64,000 bases of DNA. Origin: Paraburkholderia hiiakae. GTDB taxonomy: Bacteria > Pseudomonadota > Gammaproteobacteria > Burkholderiales > Burkholderiaceae. The notes under the pieces were generated by a model that saw only the letters and a program-made list of their open reading frames with translations, had not been told where the DNA came from and did no database searches. Of the stretch, positions 1 to 7,936 are shown in pieces. Each line of letters opens with the position of its first letter. Positions within the stretch are counted from its first letter, which is position 1. The stretch covers positions 186,001-250,000 of the forward strand of contig NZ_CAJHCQ010000009.1 of NCBI RefSeq assembly GCF_904848665.1, read 5' to 3'. Made by a program: the position numbers and the translations under genes.

Positions 1-1
1 G

Positions 2-178
2 TGCGCGCCCGACGAGCACGCGCAGATCATCGAAGCGCTTGAGGCTTCAGACCTGACGGCGGCGCTCGCCACGATGCGCGCGCATCTAACCGAGCTGGAA
101 GAGCGGGTGGTGCAGCAGGCGCGTGCACGCGCCGGGCGCGATCTCAGGGCGGTGTTCGCGGATCTCGCGAACGGCTGA
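2..178 (+). CDS. FadR-subfamily GntR transcriptional regulator, C-terminal fragment (cut by window edge)
   Basis: Only the last 58 residues are inside the window. They form an amphipathic helical stretch (DEHAQIIEALEASDLTAA, then LATMRAHLTELEERV) ending at a TGA. This matches the last two helices of the FCD ligand-binding domain of FadR-type GntR regulators, where the 'I..AL...D...A...M..HL' pattern is typical. The N-terminal winged helix and the start codon lie upstream of base 1, so the effector and targets cannot be judged. A different all-helical regulator cannot be fully excluded. Confidence 0.7.
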   Translation, partial: CAPDEHAQIIEALEASDLTAALATMRAHLTELEERVVQQARARAGRDLRAVFADLANG

Positions 179-194
179 GCCCTCAGGGTACGCG

Positions 195-407
195 TCAGCC
201 TTCGCCTACTCGCCGGCGCAATTCCTTCGAAGCCGCGAGCGGAATGCGCGCATCGTCCCACGTGGCGAGCCATTCGACCTCTTTTGCGGCGAACACCTGG
301 CCGTGATTGCGCAGCGCGTACTGCAATGAATCGATGACGTGATTGCGGATGATTTCGGGCGTATGCGGGTCGTCGAGGACGATGCGGAAGGCTTCGAGCG
401 TGGCCAT
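195..407 (-). CDS. Small hypothetical protein (70 aa)
   Basis: A 70-residue soluble protein without signal peptide or membrane segment, beginning MATLEAFRIVLDDPHTPEI and ending in a basic tail (ELRRRVGEG). It has the charge pattern and codon usage of a real Burkholderiaceae gene, and it lies convergent to the preceding regulator with only 16 bases between the stops. The predicted fold is mostly helical. I do not recognise the family and no function can be assigned. Its own promoter would lie in the ~100 bases before the GST stop. Confidence 0.55.
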   Translation of the reverse strand: MATLEAFRIVLDDPHTPEIIRNHVIDSLQYALRNHGQVFAAKEVEWLATWDDARIPLAASKELRRRVGEG

Positions 408-509
408 TGTGCGGCTCCGGCGAATGTGGCGACCGCAACGTTATCTCACGACAAAAAGCACGACAAAAATGCGCGAACCGGGCGGGAAAAACTGCCCGGC
501 TCGCGCGCC

Positions 510-1133
510 TCAGTGCGGCGTGCGCTTGAAGAGCTCATACTCCTCGGCGAACGCCCGCGCAACGGCGGGCCGCTCGCGCACGCGTTGCGCATAAATCGCG
601 ATCGCCGGCCATTGCGAAACATCGATGCCCACGTACGGCGCCCAGTTCAGCACGGTCACGAGATAGGCGTCCGCCACGCTGAACGCGTCGAGCAGGAACG
701 TGCGCGATTCGAGGTGATGCGCGAGCAGGTCGAAGCGGCGCGCGATTTTGCCGCGCGCATAGTCCTTGACGGCCTCGTCCACGTCCTTGCCGAGCAGCGG
801 CACGAACACGGCCTTATGCAACTCGGTGCCGATAAAGCCCAGCCACTGATGCAGGCGCGCGCGCTCGCGCGTGCCCGCTGGCGGGGCGAGCCGCGCCTCG
901 GGAAAACGGTCGGCCACCCACGGCAGCACCGCCGAGTTTTCGGTGAGCGTCCAGCCGTCGTCCTCGCGCAGCACCGGCACCTGGCCGAGTGCGTTGACGG
1001 CGAAGAAGTCGCCGCCTTCGGCGAGCTGTTTCGTGAGCGTATCGACCTGAATAAAGCGTGCTTGTGCGCCTGCCTCGTAGAGCGCGATGCGCGTGGCGAG
1101 CGAGCACGCCAGCGGGGCGAAATACAGATCCAT
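510..1133 (-). CDS. Glutathione S-transferase (GstA/beta-class-like)
   Basis: A 207-residue cytosolic GST. The N-terminal thioredoxin fold opens MDLYFAPLACSLATRIAL, the Cys-Ser pair typical of bacterial beta-class GSTs. It continues through the cis-Pro segment 'NALGQVPVL' and 'LTENSAVLPWVADRF' (glutathione gamma-glutamyl binding), followed by an all-helical C-terminal domain with the conserved 'FSVADAYL' N-capping motif. The start at 1133 is chosen because AAAGGAGG lies 7 bases upstream; the in-frame ATG at 1139 touches the ribosome site. It is divergent from a TetR-type regulator 80 bases away, so it is probably that regulator's target. The role is conjugation or peroxide detoxification; the substrate is unknown. 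Confidence 0.9.
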   Translation of the reverse strand: MDLYFAPLACSLATRIALYEAGAQARFIQVDTLTKQLAEGGDFFAVNALGQVPVLREDDGWTLTENSAVLPWVADRFPEARLAPPAGTRERARLHQWLGFIGTELHKAVFVPLLGKDVDEAVKDYARGKIARRFDLLAHHLESRTFLLDAFSVADAYLVTVLNWAPYVGIDVSQWPAIAIYAQRVRERPAVARAFAEEYELFKRTPH

Positions 1134-1176
1134 CGTCATCCTCCTTTGCGGGTTTGCGGGCTTTTCTGATTTCTGT

Positions 1177-1184
1177 ACTATAGT
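1177..1184. promoter_or_regulatory. Candidate operator/promoter palindrome between GST and TetR genes
   Basis: The 79-base divergent spacer holds the perfect palindrome ACTATAGT inside TGTACTATAGTGAACA. On the minus strand this provides a TATAGT -10-like element preceded by TTGTTC. It is a plausible binding site for the adjacent TetR repressor overlapping the GST promoter. This is inferred from position and symmetry only. Confidence 0.35.
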
Positions 1185-1212
1185 GAACAAAAATTGCCGA
1201 TCCAATATTTCT

Positions 1213-1881
1213 ATGCAATCCAGTACAAAAAAGGATAGCCGCCCGCGTGGGCGCCCGCGCGCCTACGATCCGGAGGAGGCGCTTGCCCGCGCGCGCGATA
1301 CGTTCTGGCGCAATGGCTACACAGGCACATCGCTCGACGACCTGAGCGAGGCGACCGGCATGAACCGGCCGAGCCTGTACGGCGCATTCGGCGACAAGCA
1401 CACGCTCTATCTGCAAACCATGGAGCGCTATGTGGAAGCGGGGCGCGTGGCGATGGAGTCCGCGCTCGACAGCGCATTGCCGCTGCGCGAGGCGCTGATG
1501 CGCGTATTCGACGGCGCGCTCGGCTGGTATTTGCCGGCGCACGACGCGGCACGCGGCTGCCTGTTGATCGGCACGGCGGCGGTGGAAGCCGTCAACGACG
1601 AAGCGATACGCGAGCGTCTTGCCGCGGGATTGCGCACATTCGACAAGGCGTTCGAGCGGCGTCTGCGCGTGGCGCTCGCGCAAGGCGAACTGCAGCCCAG
1701 TGCCAGCGCACCGATGCTTGCGCGCCTCGCGTCGGCGGTATTGCACAGCATGGCGCTGCGCGCGCGCGCCGGCGATTCGCGCGCCTCACTGCGCGCCATG
1801 GCAGTGGCGGGCGTCACGCTGATCTGCGGCGAAGCGCCGGCTGCGGCCGATGCGCGCGCGGCGCGGCGGCGCACGAAGTGA
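1213..1881 (+). CDS. TetR/AcrR family transcriptional regulator
   Basis: A 222-residue one-component repressor. The N-terminal TetR DNA-binding domain (about residues 12-60) reads RGRPRAYDPEEALARA, then FWRNGYTGTSLDDL, then MNRPSLYGAFGDKHTLY, which are helices 1 to 4 in the usual order. The ligand-binding domain is helical and ends in an Ala/Arg-rich tail. An in-frame extension to 1087 would run into the GST gene, so the ATG at 1213 (MQSSTKKDSRPRGRP) is preferred. It is divergent from the GST gene and likely controls it and itself. The ligand is unknown. Confidence 0.88.
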   Translation: MQSSTKKDSRPRGRPRAYDPEEALARARDTFWRNGYTGTSLDDLSEATGMNRPSLYGAFGDKHTLYLQTMERYVEAGRVAMESALDSALPLREALMRVFDGALGWYLPAHDAARGCLLIGTAAVEAVNDEAIRERLAAGLRTFDKAFERRLRVALAQGELQPSASAPMLARLASAVLHSMALRARAGDSRASLRAMAVAGVTLICGEAPAAADARAARRRTK

Positions 1882-1996
1882 TGTCACGCTGAACGCCGTT
1901 GGACGGCGCCTGCGGCACAGGTCCGTACACCACTTTCCCTTGTTACACTGGCGCAGTCGCGCAGGGACGGCTTGCGCACTCGAAGAGGGGAACACG

Positions 1997-2191
1997 ATGG
2001 TGCGCTACAGGCACTACAAGGGTGGCATTTACGAACTGGTATGCGAGGCGACGCTCGAATCGGATCCTTCCGTCACGATGATCGTGTATCGCGCGGCGAA
2101 CGGTACGATCTGGACGCGACCCTCCACGGTGTTCTTCGAACTCGTCGAGTACGAAGGCGGGCTCGTGCCGCGCTTCGCGCCCGTCAACTGA
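1997..2191 (+). CDS. DUF1653 family small protein
   Basis: A 64-residue soluble protein starting MVRYRHYKGGIYELVCEA, with the conserved 'Y.HYKGG.Y.....A..E..P....V.Y.' pattern and the 'WTRPSTVFFELVE' segment that define DUF1653. The family is a small beta-sheet protein of unknown biochemical role, common in proteobacteria. The start is set at the ATG at 1997, preceded by GAGGGG. It is followed 45 bases later by a small membrane protein gene on the same strand. Confidence 0.85.
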   Translation: MVRYRHYKGGIYELVCEATLESDPSVTMIVYRAANGTIWTRPSTVFFELVEYEGGLVPRFAPVN

Positions 2192-2236
2192 TTCTTTCCA
2201 CACTCGTCTTTTTCCACGCTTTAGAGGTCTTGCCCA

Positions 2237-2431
2237 ATGCGTTTACTGATCGCGCTGATCCTGCCTTGGCTCCTGTTCTTCACCATTGGGCGTCCGATTG
2301 CGGGCATTGTCTGCCTGATCCTGCAGATCACGCTGATCGGCTGGATTCCCGCCGCGATCTGGGCCGTGTATTCGCTCAGCCAGTACAAGACCGACCGGAA
2401 AATAGAGGACGCACTCGGCCGCCGCGGCTAA
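2237..2431 (+). CDS. YqaE/Pmp3 family small membrane protein (UPF0057)
   Basis: A 64-residue inner-membrane protein with two hydrophobic helices (about residues 2-20 and 24-48) joined by a short 'GRPIAGI' turn and ending in a charged tail (YKTDRKIEDALGRRG). Size, the 'LPWLLFFTIGRP' start and 'IGWIPAAIWAVYSLSQYK' are characteristic of the Pmp3/YqaE proteolipid family, which in other organisms is linked to membrane potential and salt or cold stress. The function here is unproven. Confidence 0.85.
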   Translation: MRLLIALILPWLLFFTIGRPIAGIVCLILQITLIGWIPAAIWAVYSLSQYKTDRKIEDALGRRG

Positions 2432-2558
2432 ATTTCGCAGTGGGCGCCTATGCGCGGCGCGGAGGCCCGTTCCGCGTTACAACCGTAATTCACGCTCACA
2501 ATTCAATAAGAACTTAACGCTGATTTTTCTTTCTTACAAATGGAAAGGAGAGTTAGCA

Positions 2559-2954
2559 ATGTTCAAGTTCGTTCTCACAGCAGGCGCCGTCGCGCTCCTT
2601 GCCGGGTGCGCGGTGGCCCCCGGCTACGACTATGGCTACGGCGGCTATGGCCAGCCGTACTCCACCGGCTACTACAGCGGCTACGCACCGGGCTATGCGC
2701 CGGCATATGGCAGCGTCAACATCGGCGTCTGGGGCGGTGGGGGCGATCGCGATCATCACGGCGGCGACTGGCACGGCGGCGGCGGTGGCTGGCACGGTGG
2801 CGGTCCGGGCGGTCCTGGCGGTCACGGCGGCGGTCACGGCGGACCCTGGGGGGCGCCGGGCGGCAGTCATGGAGGTGGCCCCGGCGGCGGCCATGGCGGC
2901 GGAGGCCACGGCGGTGGCGGTCACGGTGGCGGCGGTTCGGGCGCCGGCCGGTGA
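2559..2954 (+). CDS. Glycine/histidine-rich lipoprotein
   Basis: A 131-residue protein with a lipoprotein signal peptide (MFKFVLTAGAVALLAGCAV; lipobox LLAGC, acylated Cys at residue 17). After it comes a Tyr/Gly-rich segment (about residues 22-52) and then a long low-complexity Gly/His tail with repeats of HGGG/GGGH (about residues 64-131). Gene starts at ATG 2559 with AAGGAGAG upstream. The His content suggests possible metal binding, and the Gly-rich tail is probably disordered. It is likely anchored in the outer membrane; the role is unknown. GC in the tail is extreme, reflecting GGC/GGT codons. Confidence 0.8.
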   Translation: MFKFVLTAGAVALLAGCAVAPGYDYGYGGYGQPYSTGYYSGYAPGYAPAYGSVNIGVWGGGGDRDHHGGDWHGGGGGWHGGGPGGPGGHGGGHGGPWGAPGGSHGGGPGGGHGGGGHGGGGHGGGGSGAGR

Positions 2955-3115
2955 TGCGGGCTTGCCACGCGCATCGGCGCGGAGTCTATGGCGCCGCCAT
3001 GCTCCGCCCTACGCCGGAAATCCGCTTCAAAACGAATCAGGCCTGCCACTCTCACGAGGGCGGGCCTAATGCTTTGCGCGGGAACCCGGCGTCACAGCCG
3101 GGGTTGCCGCGAAAC

Positions 3116-3379
3116 TTACTGGCTCGACTGCGACGTGCCGTTCGTCGAAGGGCCGTACGCCGTCGCGCGCTGCGCAGCGACCTTGGCTTCAGCAGCCTGA
3201 ATGTTTTCCGGGTAGTGCATCCAGTCGCTCGGATCGTAGCCGGCGGCGCGCAGTTGTGCGAGATCGGCGCGAACCTCGGCGCGGGTCACGGGTTGTTGCT
3301 GGGTTTGTGCCTGTGCGAATGCAGCGGCAGGCACAGCGACGATGGCGGCAAGCACAGCTGCCTTCAGAAACGACTTCAT
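3116..3379 (-). CDS. DUF4148 family secreted protein
   Basis: An 87-residue exported protein. A Sec signal peptide (MKSFLKAAVLAAIVAVPAAAFAQ) is followed by the DUF4148 signature 'VTRAEVRADLAQLRAAGYDPSDW' and 'HYPENIQAAEAKVAAQR', then a Ser/Thr-rich end. The family is nearly restricted to Burkholderiales and has no known function; members are periplasmic. The start at 3379 has GGAGGTTAGTC just upstream; longer in-frame starts would add a basic leader before the signal peptide. A related gene lies divergently 388 bases away. Confidence 0.88.
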   Translation of the reverse strand: MKSFLKAAVLAAIVAVPAAAFAQAQTQQQPVTRAEVRADLAQLRAAGYDPSDWMHYPENIQAAEAKVAAQRATAYGPSTNGTSQSSQ

Positions 3380-3767
3380 GACTAACCTCCGATATCTTTT
3401 GTGAGTGGCCATCGCATCGGCGCGGCCCATGTCGACAATGTATGCGGACGGAGGGTCAGGGTAAATACTTAGAAGACGAATTCAGTGTTCTCCTGGTGAC
3501 AACAATCGGATTCGAAATCTCCTGAAGTATTGCGCCCCGCGCCTGCAATAAGGCCGAAAGGCTGCAGATTGTCTGGCCCTAAAAACTTACCGATTATTGC
3601 GAAATCTGTAATTCCAATTCGCCTGAATCAGTCTGTATCCGGCCGGCCCGCTTGCCTAGAATCCACTCACAGCCAGCCGTTGCGGCGATTGCAGCGAGCC
3701 GGCCGAGCACGACACGATGTGCACCGTCATTGCGCATCGACGTTAAAAAATTTCGGAGGTTGTGATC
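3380..3767. other. Divergent intergenic region between two DUF4148-type genes
   Basis: A 388-base non-coding spacer, less GC-rich than its neighbours, holding the promoters of both small exported-protein genes. A TAGAAT -10-like element lies near 3657-3662 on the plus strand, about 105 bases before the downstream start, which would leave a fairly long leader. I found no convincing ORF or RNA gene in it. Confidence 0.45.
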
Positions 3768-4055
3768 ATGAAGTCGCTTCTCAAGGCTGTTGCGCTTACC
3801 GTTGCTCTGGCCGCTCCGCTAGCCGCTTTCGCTCAGGCCGATCAAGGTCTGACCCGCGAGCAAGTGCGCGAGCAACTCGTCGAATTCCAGCAAACGAGCC
3901 GCGATCAGGGTGCGGTCGCCGCCCAGACGGCCGCACCGGTCGCCCAGACCGATGGTTCGTTCGGTGGCGTGAGCAACTCGACGTCGGCCGGTGGCCGCTA
4001 CGTGTCGGAAGCGGCGCGCACGGGTCCGCAATCGGTGTACTTCGGCGGTCAATAA
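3768..4055 (+). CDS. Small secreted protein related to DUF4148
   Basis: A 95-residue exported protein: signal peptide MKSLLKAVALTVALAAPLAAFAQ, then 'GLTREQVREQLVEFQQ', which matches the start of the DUF4148 signature. The later GYDP..YPE part is missing and is replaced by a Ser/Gly/Ala-rich tail ending SVYFGGQ. It is a diverged or shortened relative of the protein encoded divergently upstream; the two signal peptides are nearly identical. The start is ATG 3768, 7 bases after GGAGGT; GTG at 3762 is less likely. Function unknown. Confidence 0.82.
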   Translation: MKSLLKAVALTVALAAPLAAFAQADQGLTREQVREQLVEFQQTSRDQGAVAAQTAAPVAQTDGSFGGVSNSTSAGGRYVSEAARTGPQSVYFGGQ

Positions 4056-4070
4056 GCCCGTCGGCAGTCA

Positions 4071-4121
4071 GCAGATGCGAAACGGCCCGCGACTTCGCTT
4101 CGCGGGCCGTTTCGCATCTGC
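4071..4121. terminator. Bidirectional hairpin terminator
   Basis: A perfect 22-bp stem: GCAGATGCGAAACGGCCCGC plus GA pairs with its reverse complement around a 7-base loop. It lies between the convergent ends of the DUF4148-like gene and the ferredoxin gene. There is no strong T run, but position and stability fit a shared terminator. Confidence 0.75.
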
Positions 4122-4140
4122 GCTCCCCGTTCAGTAGCCG

Positions 4141-4467
4141 CTACATCTCTTCTGCCTCCGGCACGTCGAGCACGAGATCCGTGCGCGCGACGGCCACGCA
4201 GGTCAGCACATAGCCATCGGCTTTTTCTTCGCGGCTCAAACCGGGCCACTCGATCGTGAAGCTCACTTCGCCGCTCACCACGCGGCACAGGCAGGCGCGG
4301 CATGTGCCGTTGCGGCACATGCGCGGCAGGCGGATGCCCTCGAACGCCGCCGCTTCGAGCAAGGTCAGCTCGGGCGGCGCTTCGAAGCTGCGCCCGAGCG
4401 GCTCCACGCGAACGACGGGCACGTGCGGCGGCCCGTCCTGCAAGTCTTCGTGGCTCATGTCGCTCAT
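4141..4467 (-). CDS. Plant-type 2Fe-2S ferredoxin
   Basis: A 108-residue cytosolic electron carrier. The cluster ligands are Cys51, Cys56 and Cys59 (MCRNGTCRACLC) with the fourth, Cys90, in 'YVLTCVAVA', the C-x4-C-x2-C-xn-C arrangement of plant-type 2Fe-2S proteins. Hydrophobic 'TLLEAAAFEGIRLPRMC' precedes the cluster loop as in the family. Its ATG (4467) overlaps the stop of mbfA (ATGA), so the two are translationally coupled. The coupling suggests electron supply for iron reduction or release in the upstream ferritin/exporter, which is an inference. The last residues EAEEM are acidic. Confidence 0.88.
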   Translation of the reverse strand: MSDMSHEDLQDGPPHVPVVRVEPLGRSFEAPPELTLLEAAAFEGIRLPRMCRNGTCRACLCRVVSGEVSFTIEWPGLSREEKADGYVLTCVAVARTDLVLDVPEAEEM

Positions 4468-5594
4468 GAAAGCGACACCCCGAGCAGCCGCCCCGCGCCC
4501 GCCGTGAACGCCGCCGCGGCGAGCCCGATCACGATTTGCCGCAGCGCTGAGAACGTTGCGCTGCGCCCGTTGAAGAGCGACGTGAACACGCCGACGAGGG
4601 CGAGCCCGCACGCGCTCAGCGCGACCGACTGCGCGATCGCCGTGACGCCGTGCGCCCACAGGAACGGGGCAGTCGGAAACACTGCACCGAGCGAGAAGAG
4701 GCAAAACGAGACAGCGGCGGCCGACCATGGATTGCCGCCCAGCTCCTTCGGATCGATGCCAAGTTCCTCGCGCGCGAGCGTGTTGAGCGCCTCGTCCTTG
4801 TTGCGCATGATCTGGGCGGCCACGCGGCGCGCTTCTTCGGGATCGACGCCCTTCGCCTGATAGATGAGCGCGAGCTCGTGGCGCTCGGCGTCGGGCGTGT
4901 GTTCGAGTTCGTCGGCTTCCTTCGCGAGTTGCGTGCGCGCAAGCTCCCGCGCGTTGGTCACCGAGAGCCATTCGCCGAGCGCCATGGAGCATGCGCCGGC
5001 CACGAGGCCTGCAAGCCCCGTGAGCAAAATCGTGCGATTGACGCTGCCTGCGCCCGCCACACCCATGATCAGGCAGAAGTTCGAGACGAGCCCGTCGTTC
5101 GCACCCAGCACCGCCGCGCGCAGGTCGTTACCCGACGTCGCGCGCTTGTGCCACGACTCGGCCGCGCCGATCGTTTCGCCGTGGCCGTGTTCGGTCTCGC
5201 GTTTTTTTGCGACGATCGCCTGCACGATGGTGGCGTGCTGCTGTTCCTGGGCGGAAAGCTTCTCGGCGCCGGGTTCGCGCGCGTAGCGGTCGCGGTCGGC
5301 GTATTCCGCGGCGGCGACCGTGGGCAGCACGAGCGAAGGACCAAAGGTGCGCGTGAGCGTTTGCAGCAGACGCGTCTTCGCGCTGCGCCGGTGCGGCCGG
5401 GGCGTGACGCCGTTGGCCGTGAGCTTGTCGCGCCAGACGCTCGCGTGCTCGCGCTCGGAGGCGGCGAGTTCGGCGAAGATGCGGCGGCGCTCGTCGTCTT
5501 TTTCTACCGCGCATAGCGTGTCGTAGACGGCGGCGCTGTCGAGTTCGTCGGCGAGGTTGCGCCGGAAGCGGTTGATTTCCTGGACGGAGGCCAT
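4464..5594 (-). CDS. mbfA: Membrane-bound ferritin / VIT1-type iron exporter
   Basis: A 376-residue fusion. Residues 1-140 form a ferritin-like (rubrerythrin) domain with diiron ligand candidates Glu17, Glu47, His50 (SEREHASVW), Glu97, Glu117 and His120 (EQQHA). Residues 158-376 are a VIT1/CCC1 transporter domain with the 'GANDGLVSNF' motif (from residue 164) and about five membrane helices, including a cytosolic metal-binding stretch rich in Glu between helices. Length and order match MbfA (Erv-Vit1) of alpha- and betaproteobacteria, which exports iron under iron or peroxide stress, usually under Irr/Fur control. It is first in an operon with the ferredoxin gene. Confidence 0.92.
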   Translation of the reverse strand: MASVQEINRFRRNLADELDSAAVYDTLCAVEKDDERRRIFAELAASEREHASVWRDKLTANGVTPRPHRRSAKTRLLQTLTRTFGPSLVLPTVAAAEYADRDRYAREPGAEKLSAQEQQHATIVQAIVAKKRETEHGHGETIGAAESWHKRATSGNDLRAAVLGANDGLVSNFCLIMGVAGAGSVNRTILLTGLAGLVAGACSMALGEWLSVTNARELARTQLAKEADELEHTPDAERHELALIYQAKGVDPEEARRVAAQIMRNKDEALNTLAREELGIDPKELGGNPWSAAAVSFCLFSLGAVFPTAPFLWAHGVTAIAQSVALSACGLALVGVFTSLFNGRSATFSALRQIVIGLAAAAFTAGAGRLLGVSLS

Positions 5595-5682
5595 GGGGCG
5601 CGGTGCGGGAAGCGATCCGCCAAGCTTACCCTGGCGCCGCTGTGGTCAGAAGCCGCGCCGCGACCCGGCTTGGCCGGTGCGC

Positions 5683-7635
5683 TCAGCGGCGCTGACGCAA
5701 ATGCCGATAGACCGTGTTGCGCGCGAGCCCGAGTTCGCGAGCCGCCGCCGAAACATTGCCGCTATGGCGCGCGAGGGTCTCTTCGATGAGCCGCGACTGC
5801 CAGACGGAGAGGCGCGCAGGTTCGCGCTCTGCGTCGCTCGCTTCTTCCTCAGGCGTGGCATCGCCGGACTGCTGCGCGCATTCGCTCGCGGGGTCGCAGT
5901 CGTGCATGAGGTCTTCGGGCAGGTGATCCATGTCGATGGCGTCTTCGCCTTCGGCCATGATCGCCGCCGTGCGCAGCGCGCTGGCGAGCTGACGCAGATT
6001 GCCCGGCCAGCGGCAGCGCGCGAAGCATGCCCGAACGGCCGGCGTGAGGCGCGTGGGCGCGCCCGGCACCTCGCACCGCACGATTGCGAGCATGCGGGCG
6101 ACGAGCGCGTCGAGGTCGGTGCGCTCGGCCAGTGACGGCAGCGTGACGACGAGGCCGTTGATGCGGTAGTAGAGATCCTCGCGGAACGTGCCTTCGACGA
6201 TCATTGCGCGCAGATCGCGGTGCGTCGCGCAGACGATGCGTAAATCCACCGGCACCGCGCGCGTACCGCCGAGCGGCACGACGGCGCGCTCCTGCAACAC
6301 GCGCATGAGCCGCACCTGTTGCGCGAGGGGCATGTCGCCGATCTCGTCGAGAAAGAGCGTGCCGCCATGCGCCTGCGCGATCTTGCCGGCGCTGCCGCGG
6401 CGCTTCGCGCCCGTGAACGCGCCGTCCTCGTAGCCGAATAGTTCCGCTTCGATCAGCGTGTCGGGCAGCGCCGCGCAGTTGAGCGCGACGAACGGTCCAT
6501 CGCGGCGCGGCGAATCGCGATGCAGCGCCCGCGCGAGCCATTCCTTGCCGGTGCCGGTGCGACCGAGCACGAGCACGGGGATGTCGCGGCCGCGCACGCG
6601 CGCCACGCGCTGGAGGGCGGCGGCGAGCCGCTCGTCGCCCGTATCGAGTTCAGTGAGCGTGGGCTGCGGTGTCGTGTCGGCGTTGGGCGCTTTCGCCTGG
6701 ACGGGCGCAGGCGTGTGGGGCGTGCGCGACGCTTCGGGCGCAGCGGTTCGCGCGAGCGTAGCGACGCGCGACGAGGCGCGCGCGATCACGCGCACGCCGC
6801 TTGGCAGCGTGAGCATGAGCGGTTCGCCGCTCGCGCGCATGAGCTGCTGCATGAACGCCGCGAACGGCTGGCCGAAGAGCGCCGCGAACTCGCGCTGCTG
6901 CAGTTCGGCGAGCGGCGCGCCGAACTGGAACAGGGCGCTGCGGTTGGCGCACAGCAGCGTGCCGTCGGCGGAGAAGGCGGCCAATCCTTCGTACAGCGTA
7001 CCAATGAATTCCGCGCGCGCATGAAACTGGAGCCGGATGGCATCGGCGAATTCGGTGTTGAACAGATGGTTCTCGATCATCTGCGCCGACATGCGCACGA
7101 GCGCGAGCGTGTGCTTGTGAAAGCCGCGCGACTCGCCGCTCACGTCGAGCGCGCCGAGCGTGCGCCCGTACGGATCCGCGATCGGCGCGCACGAGCAGGT
7201 GAGGATGTGATTGGCGCGCAGAAAGTGCTCGCCCGCATGCACCGTGGTCGGCTGGCCTTCCACGAGCGCCGTGCCGATGGCGTTCGTGCCGCGATGCTGC
7301 TCGGCCCACGACACGCCCGGGCGCAGCGCCACGCGCTGCGCTTTCTCGACGAAGTCGCTGTCGGCGAAACTATGCAGGATCACGCCGTTGCGGTCGGTGA
7401 GCAGCACCATGCTCTGCGTATCGACGATCTGCGCGTGCAAGGCGTCCATCACGGGACGCGCCTGGTGATAGAGCGTGCGGTTCGTGTCGATCAGCTCGCG
7501 CAGGTCCGCGGCGGCCAGTGCGTCGAATTCGGGCGCCTCGGTGACGCGCAGCCCGAGTGCGCGCGAGCGCGCGTGAGCCTGCGCGATGGCGTCCGCGCGG
7601 GCCGCGTCATGCGGCGTGACGGGGCGTCGGGTCAC
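5683..7635 (-). CDS. Sigma-54-dependent Fis-family activator with GAF domain (AcoR-like)
   Basis: A 650-residue enhancer-binding protein. An N-terminal GAF-like sensor (about residues 60-190, with 'HRGTNAIGTAL' and 'CSCAPIADPYG' typical of AcoR-type proteins) precedes a PAS-like segment (about 205-290) and a Pro/Ala linker. The AAA+ domain follows: Walker A GRTGTGKE (358-365), sigma-54 contact loop GAFTGA (405-410) and Walker B GTLFLDE (425-431). The protein ends in a Fis-type HTH (SAAARELGLARNTVYRHL). AcoR relatives activate acetoin, glycol or alcohol oxidation genes, but no such operon lies beside it; only mbfA-ferredoxin follows on the same strand, 88 bases away. Confidence 0.93.
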   Translation of the reverse strand: MTRRPVTPHDAARADAIAQAHARSRALGLRVTEAPEFDALAAADLRELIDTNRTLYHQARPVMDALHAQIVDTQSMVLLTDRNGVILHSFADSDFVEKAQRVALRPGVSWAEQHRGTNAIGTALVEGQPTTVHAGEHFLRANHILTCSCAPIADPYGRTLGALDVSGESRGFHKHTLALVRMSAQMIENHLFNTEFADAIRLQFHARAEFIGTLYEGLAAFSADGTLLCANRSALFQFGAPLAELQQREFAALFGQPFAAFMQQLMRASGEPLMLTLPSGVRVIARASSRVATLARTAAPEASRTPHTPAPVQAKAPNADTTPQPTLTELDTGDERLAAALQRVARVRGRDIPVLVLGRTGTGKEWLARALHRDSPRRDGPFVALNCAALPDTLIEAELFGYEDGAFTGAKRRGSAGKIAQAHGGTLFLDEIGDMPLAQQVRLMRVLQERAVVPLGGTRAVPVDLRIVCATHRDLRAMIVEGTFREDLYYRINGLVVTLPSLAERTDLDALVARMLAIVRCEVPGAPTRLTPAVRACFARCRWPGNLRQLASALRTAAIMAEGEDAIDMDHLPEDLMHDCDPASECAQQSGDATPEEEASDAEREPARLSVWQSRLIEETLARHSGNVSAAARELGLARNTVYRHLRQRR

Positions 7636-7936
7636 TCGTGTCTCCAGTCGTTTTGGGTGCTACGCTGCGGCGCAGCCTGACAAATGCACGTCAATAGCGT
7701 GAGCGGCGCCTCTGCGGCAGTCCATGGTACAGGATCCGCGGCGGCTGCCAATTCGGGTTGAAGCCGGGTTGAAGCCGGGTTGAAGCCGGGGCGTACCAAC
7801 GCAACTGCGCCTTGAGTTTCCTGGCGCGGGTGCCATGATGAAGGTGAGGGCGCATTCACGTCGCGCCCCCCGGCAGCGGGTGTTGTTGGCAACTGCGGTT
7901 CGCAACTGCGCCGCCCGCTGCGTAGTGGAGTTCGTC
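7636..7936. other. Divergent non-coding region with short tandem repeat
   Basis: A 301-base spacer between the divergent sigma-54 activator and a small membrane protein gene. It holds the 11-base repeat described separately and no credible coding sequence. The promoters of both genes must lie here, but I see no clear consensus sites. Confidence 0.4.
7755..7790. repeat. 11-bp tandem repeat, three copies
   Basis: GGGTTGAAGCC is repeated three times head to tail (7755-7765, 7766-7776, 7777-7787) followed by GGG. The copies are identical, which suggests recent slippage in the leader region of the sigma-54 activator. Confidence 0.8.

Noticed and set aside
474..503. Hairpin downstream of the GST gene
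   Set aside because: Only a six-base stem with mismatches and no T run at the right side; too weak to call a terminator.
813..1746. Long antisense frames over GST and TetR genes
   Set aside because: Typical GC-rich shadow frames, very Arg/Ala-rich and opposite to well-supported genes.
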